The notes under the pieces are model-generated. The model had not been told where the DNA came from, did no database searches, and worked only from the letters and a program-made list of their open reading frames with translations. A stretch of DNA of 9,214 nucleotides from an uncultured Bacteroidales bacterium (GTDB taxonomy: Bacteria; Bacteroidota; Bacteroidia; Bacteroidales; Paludibacteraceae), in the NCBI GenBank assembly GCA_900321775.1, contig ONXE01000070.1, positions 1 through 9,214 of the forward strand. The letters are read 5' to 3'. The translations under genes were made by a program, and so were the position numbers. Positions 1 to 5,913 of this stretch are shown piece after piece; within the stretch, counting starts at the first letter, position 1; each line of letters begins with the position of its first letter.

Positions 1-591
1 CTGATGTTCGCCACAACCTTTGGTGTATATCATCGGGACAAAGACATTAGCCATTGCTTGGCGTCCTTGGGATTGGATGTCTTGGTGGTGATAATTGGTC
101 TCGGGATGCAAATGCTCGCCGGCATTTCCAATCCGGACCCGTATGCATTCCTCCACCCGATACCCAAGGGATTGAACTATGAAATACCCATTATGGACGA
201 CTTGGAGAACAACGTGTGCAACATGCGCCACGACGCAGTCATAGAAGCCGACAGTGCCACTTGGCTGCAACTGTCCTCAAGTTATTCGGGCAGTTTCACC
301 TATACATTCTATTATCACAGTTTGCCGCAAGGAAACATCTTTCTGAGGTGTTTTGAGGCCGGGACAAACAGCCCCTTATCAGCAGACGAGATAGAGCAAC
401 GAACAATGTCTCCGGCCTATTCAGACGGGGCGTTCTGCTGTCAGGTGAGCGACAAGCATTTCACGATTTACGAAGGAACGCCGATGGAGTATTACGTGGC
501 ACACATAGAAGTGTGGTATCGTTCAGCAGACACAAAAGAAGAACGTAAACTAATGGAAAAATATTATCGTGTAGATGGATATGAACACTAA
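1..591 (+). CDS. Hypothetical membrane-anchored protein, 5' end probably outside the window
   Basis: I do not recognise a characterised family. The frame is open from base 1, and the first ATG is at base 4, so the gene may begin upstream; 195 residues are visible from that ATG. A hydrophobic stretch at about residues 22-41 looks like one transmembrane segment. It is followed by a polar region of about 150 residues rich in aromatic and beta-prone residues, which suggests a domain outside the cytoplasm. The C-terminal part contains FTIYEG and a charged EERKLMEKYY segment before the TAA stop. The next gene starts 23 bases downstream on the same strand, so the two may be co-transcribed. The neighbours look like immunity-type proteins, so this could be a further member of an accessory cluster, but that is inference from position only. 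Confidence is good that it is coding and low on function. Confidence 0.6.
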   Translation: MMFATTFGVYHRDKDISHCLASLGLDVLVVIIGLGMQMLAGISNPDPYAFLHPIPKGLNYEIPIMDDLENNVCNMRHDAVIEADSATWLQLSSSYSGSFTYTFYYHSLPQGNIFLRCFEAGTNSPLSADEIEQRTMSPAYSDGAFCCQVSDKHFTIYEGTPMEYYVAHIEVWYRSADTKEERKLMEKYYRVDGYEH

Positions 592-614
592 TTGCAAAAA
601 GGCTTGCTGACAAA

Positions 615-1346
615 ATGATTATGGATAACAAATACGTAATAAGCAGACTGAACGATGTCCTGGAACCTATTATGAAAGCCCATGGATTCAAGCGCAAAGG
701 TCGTATCTATTACAAGGAGAAAAATGACATCGTTTTCTTGTTGGGCACACAAGGTGTTGGTAACTATTTTGCGCAAGTTACAGGCTTCCCTTCTTGCACA
801 TTCCGTTTGATGGAAGGTTTTTGGATTCAAAATGTAGATTATTGGAATGCACGAGTTAATTTGTGCTCCCCAAATATACAACTACCGGATGTTTTTTCTA
901 TGAATGCTGTCTTTCATTTTAACGATAAGTCGGATGGTTGCATATTGAGAAAAGTACAAAGTCCTTATCAATATTTGAATTTGAACAATCCCGTTGAAAT
1001 GGAAAGAATGGATTTGTGGTTGATTCCTGATAAAGATGAGGAACAAGGTCCTGTCCTTGATGAGTTACGAGAACAGGTTACAGACTGCTTCCTTAGTAAA
1101 TACGAGATGATTGTCAATAACTCTCGTAAACTAGAAGAGTGTACCATAGGCAAACTGCGACAATACAATATTGAGCGCGGATATGACGAAAACAAGCCAT
1201 TTGTCCACGGTTCATATTTGGGGAACTACCGGCATTATCTTAATTACGCCGTTTTGTTTTATAAGAAATATGGTCCGGTGGAGCTATATAACAAATACTA
1301 TACACTCCTGAGCGAATGGCGAGAAGTTAGTGGGCTTAACGAATAA
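615..1346 (+). CDS. DUF4304-like protein
   Basis: This 243-residue protein has no signal peptide or membrane segment and is probably cytoplasmic. Residues about 10-46, with LEPIMKAHGFKRKGR, an aromatic YYKE and then a hydrophobic strand, resemble the start of DUF4304-type proteins, in which an N-terminal helix is followed by GFK+KGR and a strand. The assignment is by eye. The function of the family is not established. Members often occur among small accessory proteins, and a role as an immunity or partner protein is a guess. A second ATG lies two codons in (621), so the start is uncertain by two residues. The gene is clearly more A+T-rich than the housekeeping genes to the right, which fits acquisition from elsewhere. 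It lies 23 bases after the preceding gene. Confidence 0.62.
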   Translation: MIMDNKYVISRLNDVLEPIMKAHGFKRKGRIYYKEKNDIVFLLGTQGVGNYFAQVTGFPSCTFRLMEGFWIQNVDYWNARVNLCSPNIQLPDVFSMNAVFHFNDKSDGCILRKVQSPYQYLNLNNPVEMERMDLWLIPDKDEEQGPVLDELREQVTDCFLSKYEMIVNNSRKLEECTIGKLRQYNIERGYDENKPFVHGSYLGNYRHYLNYAVLFYKKYGPVELYNKYYTLLSEWREVSGLNE

Positions 1347-1393
1347 CCATTTTCATAGTCATGCCTTTCTTCTCGCCTACTCAGACCAACTGA

Positions 1394-1410
1394 CACCGTT
1401 GTTCACGGTG
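1394..1410. other. Small hairpin between the DUF4304-like and DUF4279-like genes
   Basis: A perfect 6-bp stem (CACCGT/ACGGTG) with a 5-base loop lies about 50 bases after the stop of the DUF4304-like gene. No T-run follows on the plus strand, so it is a weak candidate for a terminator or processing site. It could also be chance. The rest of 1347-1468 shows no recognisable gene. Confidence 0.25.
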
Positions 1411-1468
1411 ATTGACAATTGAGAAAAGTTGAACCACTCCCTTGGTAACTAACCATACATTGACAAAC

Positions 1469-1936
1469 ATGACTCTGTATAAAATATCACTGACAATCTC
1501 TGGCGATAATTTCAAATCGTCCTTAGTGTCGTGTCCTACCGACAAAATGATTATTGATGATGCATGGGAAACAAACGTTCCTCACGCATGGTTCCGAGGT
1601 GGAACGTATTTGCCCTGTGACGGGGGCATTTTGTTGATGCACAATCGTTGCTGGGCAACAACTGAGGAACATAAGGAACAGTATGAAGCCGATTTTGTTG
1701 ATTTTCTGTTAGAGAACGAAGAGGCTTTTACAAAACTTGGAGCGGAAGAGATCTTGTGCTACTATGAAGTCTTACACGATGAGAATTGTGAATGTGACGT
1801 ATCTTTGTTTTCACCGACGCAACTGAAAAGGTTGGCAAAATTATCATTACCATTGTCATTGCCGGTAAGCGTATATCCTTTGGAAACTCCACATTTTCAG
1901 GAGTATTTGGAAGGAGTAAATAATGCATGGAAATAA
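1469..1936 (+). CDS. DUF4279-like protein, first of a tandem pair
   Basis: The product is 155 residues from the ATG at 1469. A TTG at 1442 is in frame, but the ATG is preferred because the N-terminus MTLYKISLTISGDNF then lines up with MIYKISCQICGDHF of the next gene. The pattern of an N-terminal strand, GD, F and a polar turn, and a C-terminal FSPTQLKRLAKLSLPLSLPVSVY segment, resembles DUF4279 proteins, whose C-terminus usually reads like a helix of the LSPELLKRLAELGL type followed by a final strand. The family function is not known to me. The protein carries an extra stretch relative to its neighbour around the HAWFRGGTYLPCDGG region. No signal peptide or membrane segment is seen. The stop is 9 bases from the next start, which suggests co-translation. 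An immunity role is possible but unproven. Confidence 0.62.
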   Translation: MTLYKISLTISGDNFKSSLVSCPTDKMIIDDAWETNVPHAWFRGGTYLPCDGGILLMHNRCWATTEEHKEQYEADFVDFLLENEEAFTKLGAEEILCYYEVLHDENCECDVSLFSPTQLKRLAKLSLPLSLPVSVYPLETPHFQEYLEGVNNAWK

Positions 1937-1945
1937 TCAGCAGTT

Positions 1946-2347
1946 ATGATTTATAAGATTTCTTGTCAAATATGTGGCGACCACTTTGACGCGTCGAAAA
2001 TAGCAGGATACAACGACTCTGTTTCCGTAAGCGGGGATGGAATAGTTACGTGTGACGGAGAGCCTTTCGGTACGGATTACTTCAGACAGGATTGTGAGAA
2101 GAAAATTCTTGATTTCATTCAAAACAACGAGACTACCCTTCTCAATTGCGGCGCAGAGAAATGTGTTATCCGGTACGAAATGCATTACTCCTTGCAGTGT
2201 AATGGTGAAATCTTGTCTCCTGAAACAATTAGCCGATTCTCCCGCATAAATCTCCCAATAGAAATCAGTTTGACAACTAAGGACTATCCCGACTACGAAG
2301 CGTTCGAAGAGTGGGAACGCCAGTTGTGGAAAAAGCGGGAAGAGTGA
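1946..2347 (+). CDS. DUF4279-like protein, second of a tandem pair
   Basis: This 133-residue protein is a diverged paralogue of the preceding gene. Shared features, in order, are YKIS..I.GD.F near residue 3, a LDF..NNE helix in the middle, a GAE turn followed by a strand, and the C-terminal LSPETISRFSRINLPIEISL segment. These match the general DUF4279 plan. It lacks some of the central loop present in the first copy and ends in a charged EEWERQLWKKREE helix. No signal or membrane segment is present. It is the last gene of the left-hand cluster, and a non-coding stretch follows. No reaction can be assigned. It could be an immunity or toxin-partner protein, as small tandem paralogues often are, but no toxin is visible here. 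Confidence 0.62.
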   Translation: MIYKISCQICGDHFDASKIAGYNDSVSVSGDGIVTCDGEPFGTDYFRQDCEKKILDFIQNNETTLLNCGAEKCVIRYEMHYSLQCNGEILSPETISRFSRINLPIEISLTTKDYPDYEAFEEWERQLWKKREE

Positions 2348-2531
2348 ACACCAGTAAACAAATGGATCAGCCAGAATCACGGGGACAGGACAAATGATAC
2401 GCTGAATCAAAGGGCCGGTTGCTGAAGGACGTTTTATCACCAAAATGGGACCTTTGAGAGGGAGAAGTGTGCGTTTTTTGGGGAAAATCTTAACAAAATG
2501 CGGATTTTTAGTGAAAAAAGGAGGAAAACTC
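2348..2531. other. Non-coding stretch between the DUF4279-like pair and hipBA
   Basis: I see no gene on either strand that resembles a protein. The 200-codon minus frame crossing it (1937-2539) is antisense to the second DUF4279-like gene and has low-complexity composition. The right half, from about 2460, is A/T-rich with runs of T and A and leads directly into the hipBA promoter. A clear rho-independent terminator for the left cluster is not visible. Confidence 0.5.
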
Positions 2532-2562
2532 TTGGTCATTTCAGAAAAAAGCAGTACCTTTG
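2532..2562 (+). promoter_or_regulatory. Bacteroidetes-type promoter of hipBA
   Basis: A -33 box TTGG (2532-2535) is followed by 19 bases and the -7 box TACCTTTG (2555-2562), matching the TTTG / TAnnTTTG pattern of the Bacteroidetes primary sigma factor. The spacer contains TTTCAGAAAAAAGCAG, nearly the same as in the secG and prs promoters. The hipB ATG is 72 bases after the -7 box. That leader holds three small dyads: TTTTATAAAA at 2578-2587, AGTTG/CAACT at 2596-2610 and ATAAT/ATTAT at 2616-2629. Any of these could be HipB operators; this is inference, as HipB proteins generally repress their own operon. Confidence 0.8.
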
Positions 2563-2634
2563 CAGACGGAATTAATGTTTTATAAAATATAGTTCAGTTG
2601 CGAATCAACTTTACTATAATTAGGATTATCGAAC

Positions 2635-2952
2635 ATGGCAAAGAATGCAATTGCGAACAAACTGCCGCGAAGAGTGGAGCAGAACTTACAAATCGTGGGC
2701 GAGCAAATACGGCTGGCTCGTCTGCGTCGGGACCTGAGTATCGCACAGATAGCAGAACGCTCTTCCTGTAGCGAACTGACGGTGATGCGAGTGGAGAAGG
2801 GCACCCCCACCGTATCAATGGGCATCTACCTGCGTGTGTTGTATGCGTTGGGATTGGATGAGAGCGTGCTCTTCCTGGCTAAGGATGACGAGGTTGGGCG
2901 CACGTTGCAGGATATGGATTTGAAACACAGGAAACGCGCGTCGAAGAGATGA
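2635..2952 (+). CDS. hipB: HipB-like antitoxin, helix-turn-helix repressor
   Basis: This 105-residue protein has an Xre/Cro-type helix-turn-helix at about residues 22-75: an IRLARLRRDLS helix, the IAQIAERSSCSELTVMRVE recognition unit and a closing YLRVLYALGL helix. In HipBA systems the HipB dimer binds operators in its own promoter and holds the HipA kinase inactive. The basic C-terminal tail (KHRKRASKR) overlaps the start of hipA by four bases (ATGA), the usual sign of coupled translation of an antitoxin and its toxin. The length is slightly above that of E. coli HipB (88 residues). The start ATG is the only reasonable one and is preceded by an A/T-rich leader. Codon and base composition match the chromosomal genes to the right and not the A+T-rich cluster to the left. 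Family assignment is confident. Whether it is an active antitoxin was not tested. Confidence 0.88.
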   Translation: MAKNAIANKLPRRVEQNLQIVGEQIRLARLRRDLSIAQIAERSSCSELTVMRVEKGTPTVSMGIYLRVLYALGLDESVLFLAKDDEVGRTLQDMDLKHRKRASKR

Positions 2953-4193
2953 ACCACATCACAATAGATATGGCTGCCGATTTCCTGCCGCTGGCGCAAA
3001 CAACAGGAACACTCGGCTATGACATGATACGCGGCAATGCCACGTACCAATGGGAGTTTGATGCGCAATGGTTGCAAACCCATCATCAGACGATACTAAG
3101 TGCAGATTTGCAGAACGTGGGAGGTCCGCAGTATGGTTCGCAGCGCCTGTTCGGCTTTCTGCAAGATGCCATGCCGGACAGATGGGGACGACGCCTCATA
3201 GACAAACGCGAGCGCCTGCTGGCCGCACAAGAAAACCGGTCGGCTAGACATCTGAGCGATGTCGATTACCTGCTTCAAGTGGATGATACAACGCGAATGG
3301 GCGCACTGCAGCTTCGGGACAATAACCGGTTGCTTGGCTCCGACTATACGGATATGCCTGTGCCACCATTGGCGCATCTGCGTGAGTTTGCTGAGATAGC
3401 ACAAGATTATGAGCGCCAAGAGGCCGAAGGAGGTACGCTGAGAGATGAGTGGTTGCTCAATCTGTTCAGGCAAGGCTCATCTTTGGGCGGTGCACGTCCG
3501 AAAGCCAGTGTTCAGGACAACGACGGCTCGCTCTGGATTGCGAAAATTCCATCCATATCCGATGAGTATGACGTGGCCCTGTGGGAGTATTTTGCACATC
3601 AAATGGCAGCAAAAGCGGGCATCAATGTCCCGGATATGCGACTCCTGTCCTTGCCCGGACAACAGTACCATACGCTTCTTTCCAAAAGGTTTGACAGAAG
3701 GGGCGCACAACGCGTCCATTTCGCTTCGGCTATGACACTCACAGGCCTTCAGGATGGAGCAGACGCCGGAACCGGTAATGGCTATTTGGACATAGTGGAG
3801 GCCATCATCGGTTACTCCGGCTTCGCCCAACCGCAAGAGGCATTGGAGCAATTGTTCCGCCGTGTGGCGTTCTCGATGGCCATCGGCAATCACGATGATC
3901 ATTTCCGTAACCATGGTTTCCTGCTGACCGGGAATGGGTGGATATGGTCTCCCGCTTATGACATCAACCCCTCAGGCTTCAGAACGCAAAGCCTGCTCAT
4001 CTCTCGCGACAGCAACGAGTCATCTCTGGACGTTCTGCTTGCCGCCGCAGGAGAGTATATGCTTAGCGCCGAAACTGCAACCAAGATAGTTAATGAGGTT
4101 CGAGGTGCCATGAAGTCGTGGCGTACCACAGCACGCCTATGTGGAATATCTGCTGCCGAGACAACTCGCTTTGCGCAGCGATTTGAGTGCTAA
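2949..4193 (+). CDS. hipA: HipA-family serine/threonine kinase toxin
   Basis: This is a full-length HipA-like protein of 414 residues (E. coli HipA is 440). E. coli HipA phosphorylates glutamyl-tRNA synthetase and stalls translation; targets of other HipA proteins differ, so the target here is unknown. The N-terminal subdomain (about 20-90) contains the FGFLQDAMPDRWGRRL motif. The loop SLGGARPK at 178-185 corresponds to the E. coli segment holding the autophosphorylated Ser150, so Ser178 is the likely counterpart. Lys199 in WIAKIPS is the probable ATP-binding lysine. The catalytic loop GNHDDHFRN (313-321) gives Asp316 and Asn321, and YDINPS gives metal-binding Asp338. No residue expected for catalysis is missing, and the frame is intact. 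The gene overlaps hipB by four bases, and no third gene follows in the operon. Confidence 0.9.
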   Translation: MNHITIDMAADFLPLAQTTGTLGYDMIRGNATYQWEFDAQWLQTHHQTILSADLQNVGGPQYGSQRLFGFLQDAMPDRWGRRLIDKRERLLAAQENRSARHLSDVDYLLQVDDTTRMGALQLRDNNRLLGSDYTDMPVPPLAHLREFAEIAQDYERQEAEGGTLRDEWLLNLFRQGSSLGGARPKASVQDNDGSLWIAKIPSISDEYDVALWEYFAHQMAAKAGINVPDMRLLSLPGQQYHTLLSKRFDRRGAQRVHFASAMTLTGLQDGADAGTGNGYLDIVEAIIGYSGFAQPQEALEQLFRRVAFSMAIGNHDDHFRNHGFLLTGNGWIWSPAYDINPSGFRTQSLLISRDSNESSLDVLLAAAGEYMLSAETATKIVNEVRGAMKSWRTTARLCGISAAETTRFAQRFEC

Positions 4194-4280
4194 GATCTGC
4201 TTCTCCATTCCTCAAAATCACACTTCCAAGCCCATTTATCGACTTTGAAATAGCCAATTCCAACCATTCTCAATAGAATC

Positions 4281-4310
4281 CTTGCACATGTCAGAAAAAA
4301 GTATAATGCG
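4281..4310 (+). promoter_or_regulatory. Possible degenerate copy of the shared promoter
   Basis: CTTG at 4281 and TCAGAAAAAAG at 4291 have the same sequence and spacing as in the hipBA promoter (CTTG at 2531, TCAGAAAAAAG at 2541). The expected -7 box TAnnTTTG is missing. GTATAATGCG takes its place. It may be a decayed promoter, a promoter using another sigma factor, or a chance match to a common A-rich pattern. Confidence 0.3.
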
Positions 4311-4360
4311 GGGATTGGCTTTCTATATTATCGGAATCACCCCTACGAATTATCACGAAA

Positions 4361-4444
4361 ATGAGCAAAGTGCCAAATCACGGTACCAATGTCCGCCTCG
4401 CCAATGAAGTGAAAGAAGAAACCATCGTGGTGCTTGGTTTTTGA
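4361..4444 (+). CDS. Possible 27-residue ORF, doubtful
   Basis: An ATG preceded by an A-rich leader (CACGAAAATG) opens a 27-codon frame starting MSKVPNHGTNVRLANEVKEE and ending in a TGA inside a T-rich run. I recognise no family. It lies about 50 bases after the possible degenerate promoter, so it might be a tiny gene or the head of a lost gene. Nothing but length, position and a mostly polar start supports it, so coding status is uncertain. Confidence 0.2.
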   Translation: MSKVPNHGTNVRLANEVKEETIVVLGF

Positions 4445-4490
4445 CTTTTTGAATCGGCTTTGCACGCGATTTTTCGGAACAAAATGACAT

Positions 4491-4510
4491 AAAAATGCAC
4501 AAAAATGCAC
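4491..4510. repeat. Tandem decamer, two copies
   Basis: AAAAATGCAC occurs twice in direct succession just upstream of the secG -33 box, within an A/T-rich block. It may be chance in low-complexity DNA. Confidence 0.5.
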
Positions 4511-4537
4511 TTTTTTTATAAAAAAGCATGATTTTAT

Positions 4538-4568
4538 TTGGCTGTTTCAAAAAAAAGCAGTACCTTTG
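4538..4568 (+). promoter_or_regulatory. Bacteroidetes-type promoter of secG
   Basis: TTGG at 4538-4541, a 19-base spacer and TACCTTTG at 4561-4568 fit the Bacteroidetes primary promoter. The spacer contains TTTCAAAAAAAAGCAG and differs by few bases from those of hipBA and prs. Transcription would start near 4575, giving a leader of about 60 bases before the secG ATG. Confidence 0.82.
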
Positions 4569-4634
4569 CAGTCCAAATTGTTCTTGCGGGTTCCGTAAGG
4601 ACGATGTAACGTGTAAATTAAATTGACAAACAAT

Positions 4635-4976
4635 ATGGAATTATTTCTGACAATTCTCATCGTACTGGCCTGCATCCTGGTGGTGCTGTTGGTGCTGGTA
4701 CAGAACTCGAAAGGCGGCGGACTTGCCGCAGGTTTTACCAGTGGTAACCAAGTAATGGGTGCCCCGAAGACAGCCGATTTTCTAGAGAAAGCCACCTGGA
4801 CGCTCACCGCAGTGATTATCCTGATGAGCATCTTCGCCGTTGGCTTCCACAAGAACGCCGCTGCGCTCAATGACAGCGACAGCCAGATCTCGGAGCAGGT
4901 ACAAGAGGCCGCCAGCGAAATGCAACAGCAGGCCGCAGCTCCCGCATTCGACGAAGGAGAGGCTGAAGCTGAATAA
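4635..4976 (+). CDS. secG: Preprotein translocase subunit SecG
   Basis: The product is 113 residues from the ATG at 4635; a TTG four codons earlier is in frame but less likely. SecG is the small accessory subunit of the SecYEG channel in the inner membrane and assists SecA-driven protein export. The sequence shows the classic plan: transmembrane segment 1 at about residues 3-22, the conserved VQNSKGGGLAAGF loop at 22-34, and transmembrane segment 2 at about 54-71. An acidic, Ala/Gln/Glu-rich cytoplasmic or periplasmic tail follows, as in other Bacteroidetes SecG proteins. It has its own promoter and stands alone, with hipBA upstream and a convergent operon downstream. The start is preceded by AATTGACAAACAAT, a leader type also seen before the esterase gene at 8816. 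Confidence is high. Confidence 0.92.
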   Translation: MELFLTILIVLACILVVLLVLVQNSKGGGLAAGFTSGNQVMGAPKTADFLEKATWTLTAVIILMSIFAVGFHKNAAALNDSDSQISEQVQEAASEMQQQAAAPAFDEGEAEAE

Positions 4977-5002
4977 GGCAAAGGGCGAATCTTTGGCCGG
5001 TA

Positions 5003-5095
5003 AAAGGTCAAAAGTCAAAGGTCAAAGGTCCACGCGAAGCGATAGCCCATAAGCGGTACCCCTTGAGGGTAAAGAAAAGTCAAAGGTCAAAGGAC
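5003..5095. repeat. Two blocks of AAAGGTC heptamer repeats
   Basis: Four consecutive 7-base units (AAAGGTC, AAAAGTC, AAAGGTC, AAAGGTC) occupy 5003-5030. Three more (AAAAGTC, AAAGGTC, AAAGGAC) occupy 5075-5095. They lie between secG and the convergent sufD, just after the secG stop. The segment between them includes a small hairpin, TACCC/GGGTA (5057-5071). No coding frame is affected. The role is unknown: slippage products or an intergenic repeat family are both possible. Confidence 0.8.
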
Positions 5096-5134
5096 TAAGG
5101 GCAGGGAGACTTGCAGTTAGAGACTGAGTAGAAT

Positions 5135-5168
5135 TAAACAAGCGACTCTTATTGGAGCCGCTTGTTTA
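5135..5168. terminator. Bidirectional terminator-like hairpin between secG and sufD
   Basis: A 10-bp stem (TAAACAAGCG at 5135-5144 with CGCTTGTTTA at 5159-5168) continues, after one A/C mismatch, with three more pairs (CTC/GAG) closing a 6-base loop. T-rich sequence follows on the plus strand (ATTTTGT) and weaker T-containing sequence on the minus strand. It sits between the converging secG and sufD genes, where a shared terminator is expected. Confidence 0.75.
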
Positions 5169-5195
5169 TTTTGTAGGTACGCCAGACCGAGGTTA

Positions 5196-5861
5196 TCAGA
5201 CGAGACGGGCACTGATCTGTGCGCGGATGTCTTCTTGAAGTGTTTCGTCGGGAATAGTGGTGATGACGTCTTCGAAGAAAGCCTGCAGGAGCAATCGCTG
5301 CGCCTCGGCGAGGGGGATGCCGCGCTGTTGGAGATAGAACAGGGCGTTGGGGTCGAGTTGGCCTGTAGTGGCACCATGGGAGCACTTGACGTCGTCGGCG
5401 TAGATCTCCAGTTGCGGGCGCGTGCGCATCTTTGCTTCGCGCGAGAGAAGGATATTGCGGTTGGTCTGGAAGGCCTCGGTTTTCTGCGCATCGGGCAGGA
5501 CCTTGAGTTCGCCGTAGAACGTAGCTCGGGAACTGTCGGCCAGCACGTTCTTGAAGAGTTGGTTGCTGGTTCCGCCACCCACATTGTGCAGGACATGCGT
5601 CTCGACATCCACGGTTTGCGTGCCGCGGGTGAACGCCAGTCCATACAGGCTGGTGGTACAGCCGGGCTCGTCCTGGGCTACAGTGATCTGGACATGCGCA
5701 TCGGCATCGGAGAGCGAGAGGACGTGCAGCGTGAGTTCGGAGTCCTTCAGTTGTCGGATATGGAGCACTGCATTCTCGGGAGAAAGGAGCAGCATATGCT
5801 TCTTCTCTCCGGCAGCGACGGTCAGCGACAGCGTCTTATCTATGTTCTCAAAAATCTGCAT
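5196..5861 (-). CDS. sufD: Short SufD-like Fe-S cluster assembly protein
   Basis: SufD pairs with SufB and SufC in the cytoplasmic SufBCD scaffold that builds Fe-S clusters. The product is 221 residues from the ATG at 5861; a TTG one codon earlier is also in frame. The C-terminal part is clearly SufD: GTSNQLFKNVL near 97-107, then EIYADDVKCSHGATTGQLD at about 152-170 with Cys160 and His162, and LFYLQQRGIP near 174-183. Bacteroidetes SufD proteins as I know them run to about 440 residues. Here the whole N-terminal helical domain and part of the beta-helix are absent, and the frame begins directly at the edge of a hexamer repeat. No sufS follows; a terminator-like hairpin does. It may be a reduced but working SufD, or a gene that lost its 5' half. 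The frame is clean, which favours retained function. Confidence 0.8.
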   Translation of the reverse strand: MQIFENIDKTLSLTVAAGEKKHMLLLSPENAVLHIRQLKDSELTLHVLSLSDADAHVQITVAQDEPGCTTSLYGLAFTRGTQTVDVETHVLHNVGGGTSNQLFKNVLADSSRATFYGELKVLPDAQKTEAFQTNRNILLSREAKMRTRPQLEIYADDVKCSHGATTGQLDPNALFYLQQRGIPLAEAQRLLLQAFFEDVITTIPDETLQEDIRAQISARLV

Positions 5862-5862
5862 C

Positions 5863-5913
5863 AACGATAACCTTGACGATAACGATAACCTTAACGTTAA
5901 CCTTAACCTTAAC
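5863..5913. repeat. Hexamer array filling the sufC-sufD gap
   Basis: Successive 6-base units on the plus strand read AACGAT, AACCTT, GACGAT, AACGAT, AACCTT, AACGTT, AACCTT, AACCTT, then run into the sufC stop. On the sense (minus) strand this is a series of AAGGTT/ATCGTT units. The array occupies almost the whole spacer between sufC and the sufD start and so supplies the sufD translation start region. Confidence 0.85.

Larger units (their letters stand above)
4194..4537. other. Mostly non-coding stretch between hipA and the secG promoter
   Basis: This stretch of about 340 bases holds no convincing gene. It contains a possible decayed promoter (4281-4310), a 27-codon ORF (4361-4444) and a perfect tandem decamer AAAAATGCAC at 4491-4510. 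The region just before the secG promoter is strongly A/T-rich, which may act like an UP element. No clear hairpin followed by T residues ends the hipBA transcript; a run of pyrimidines follows the hipA stop but has no stem. Confidence 0.5.

Noticed and set aside
2380..2420. A G-rich segment with CACGGGGACAGG, considered as a REP-like or IS-end remnant
   Set aside because: Only one copy is present, with no inverted partner, target duplication or transposase nearby.
1937..2539. A minus-strand frame of about 200 codons between the DUF4279-like genes and hipB
   Set aside because: It covers the second DUF4279-like gene in antisense and A/T-rich promoter DNA. The translation is low in complexity, and no promoter is seen on that strand.
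5003..5095. The heptamer blocks as a CRISPR array
   Set aside because: The units are 7 bases long and directly adjacent, with no spacers of uniform length and no cas genes nearby.
5235..5870. A plus-strand frame of about 211 codons across the sufD region
   Set aside because: It is antisense to sufD, whose protein matches a known family with conserved motifs. The plus-frame translation shows no recognisable domain and is the shadow expected in G+C-rich coding DNA.
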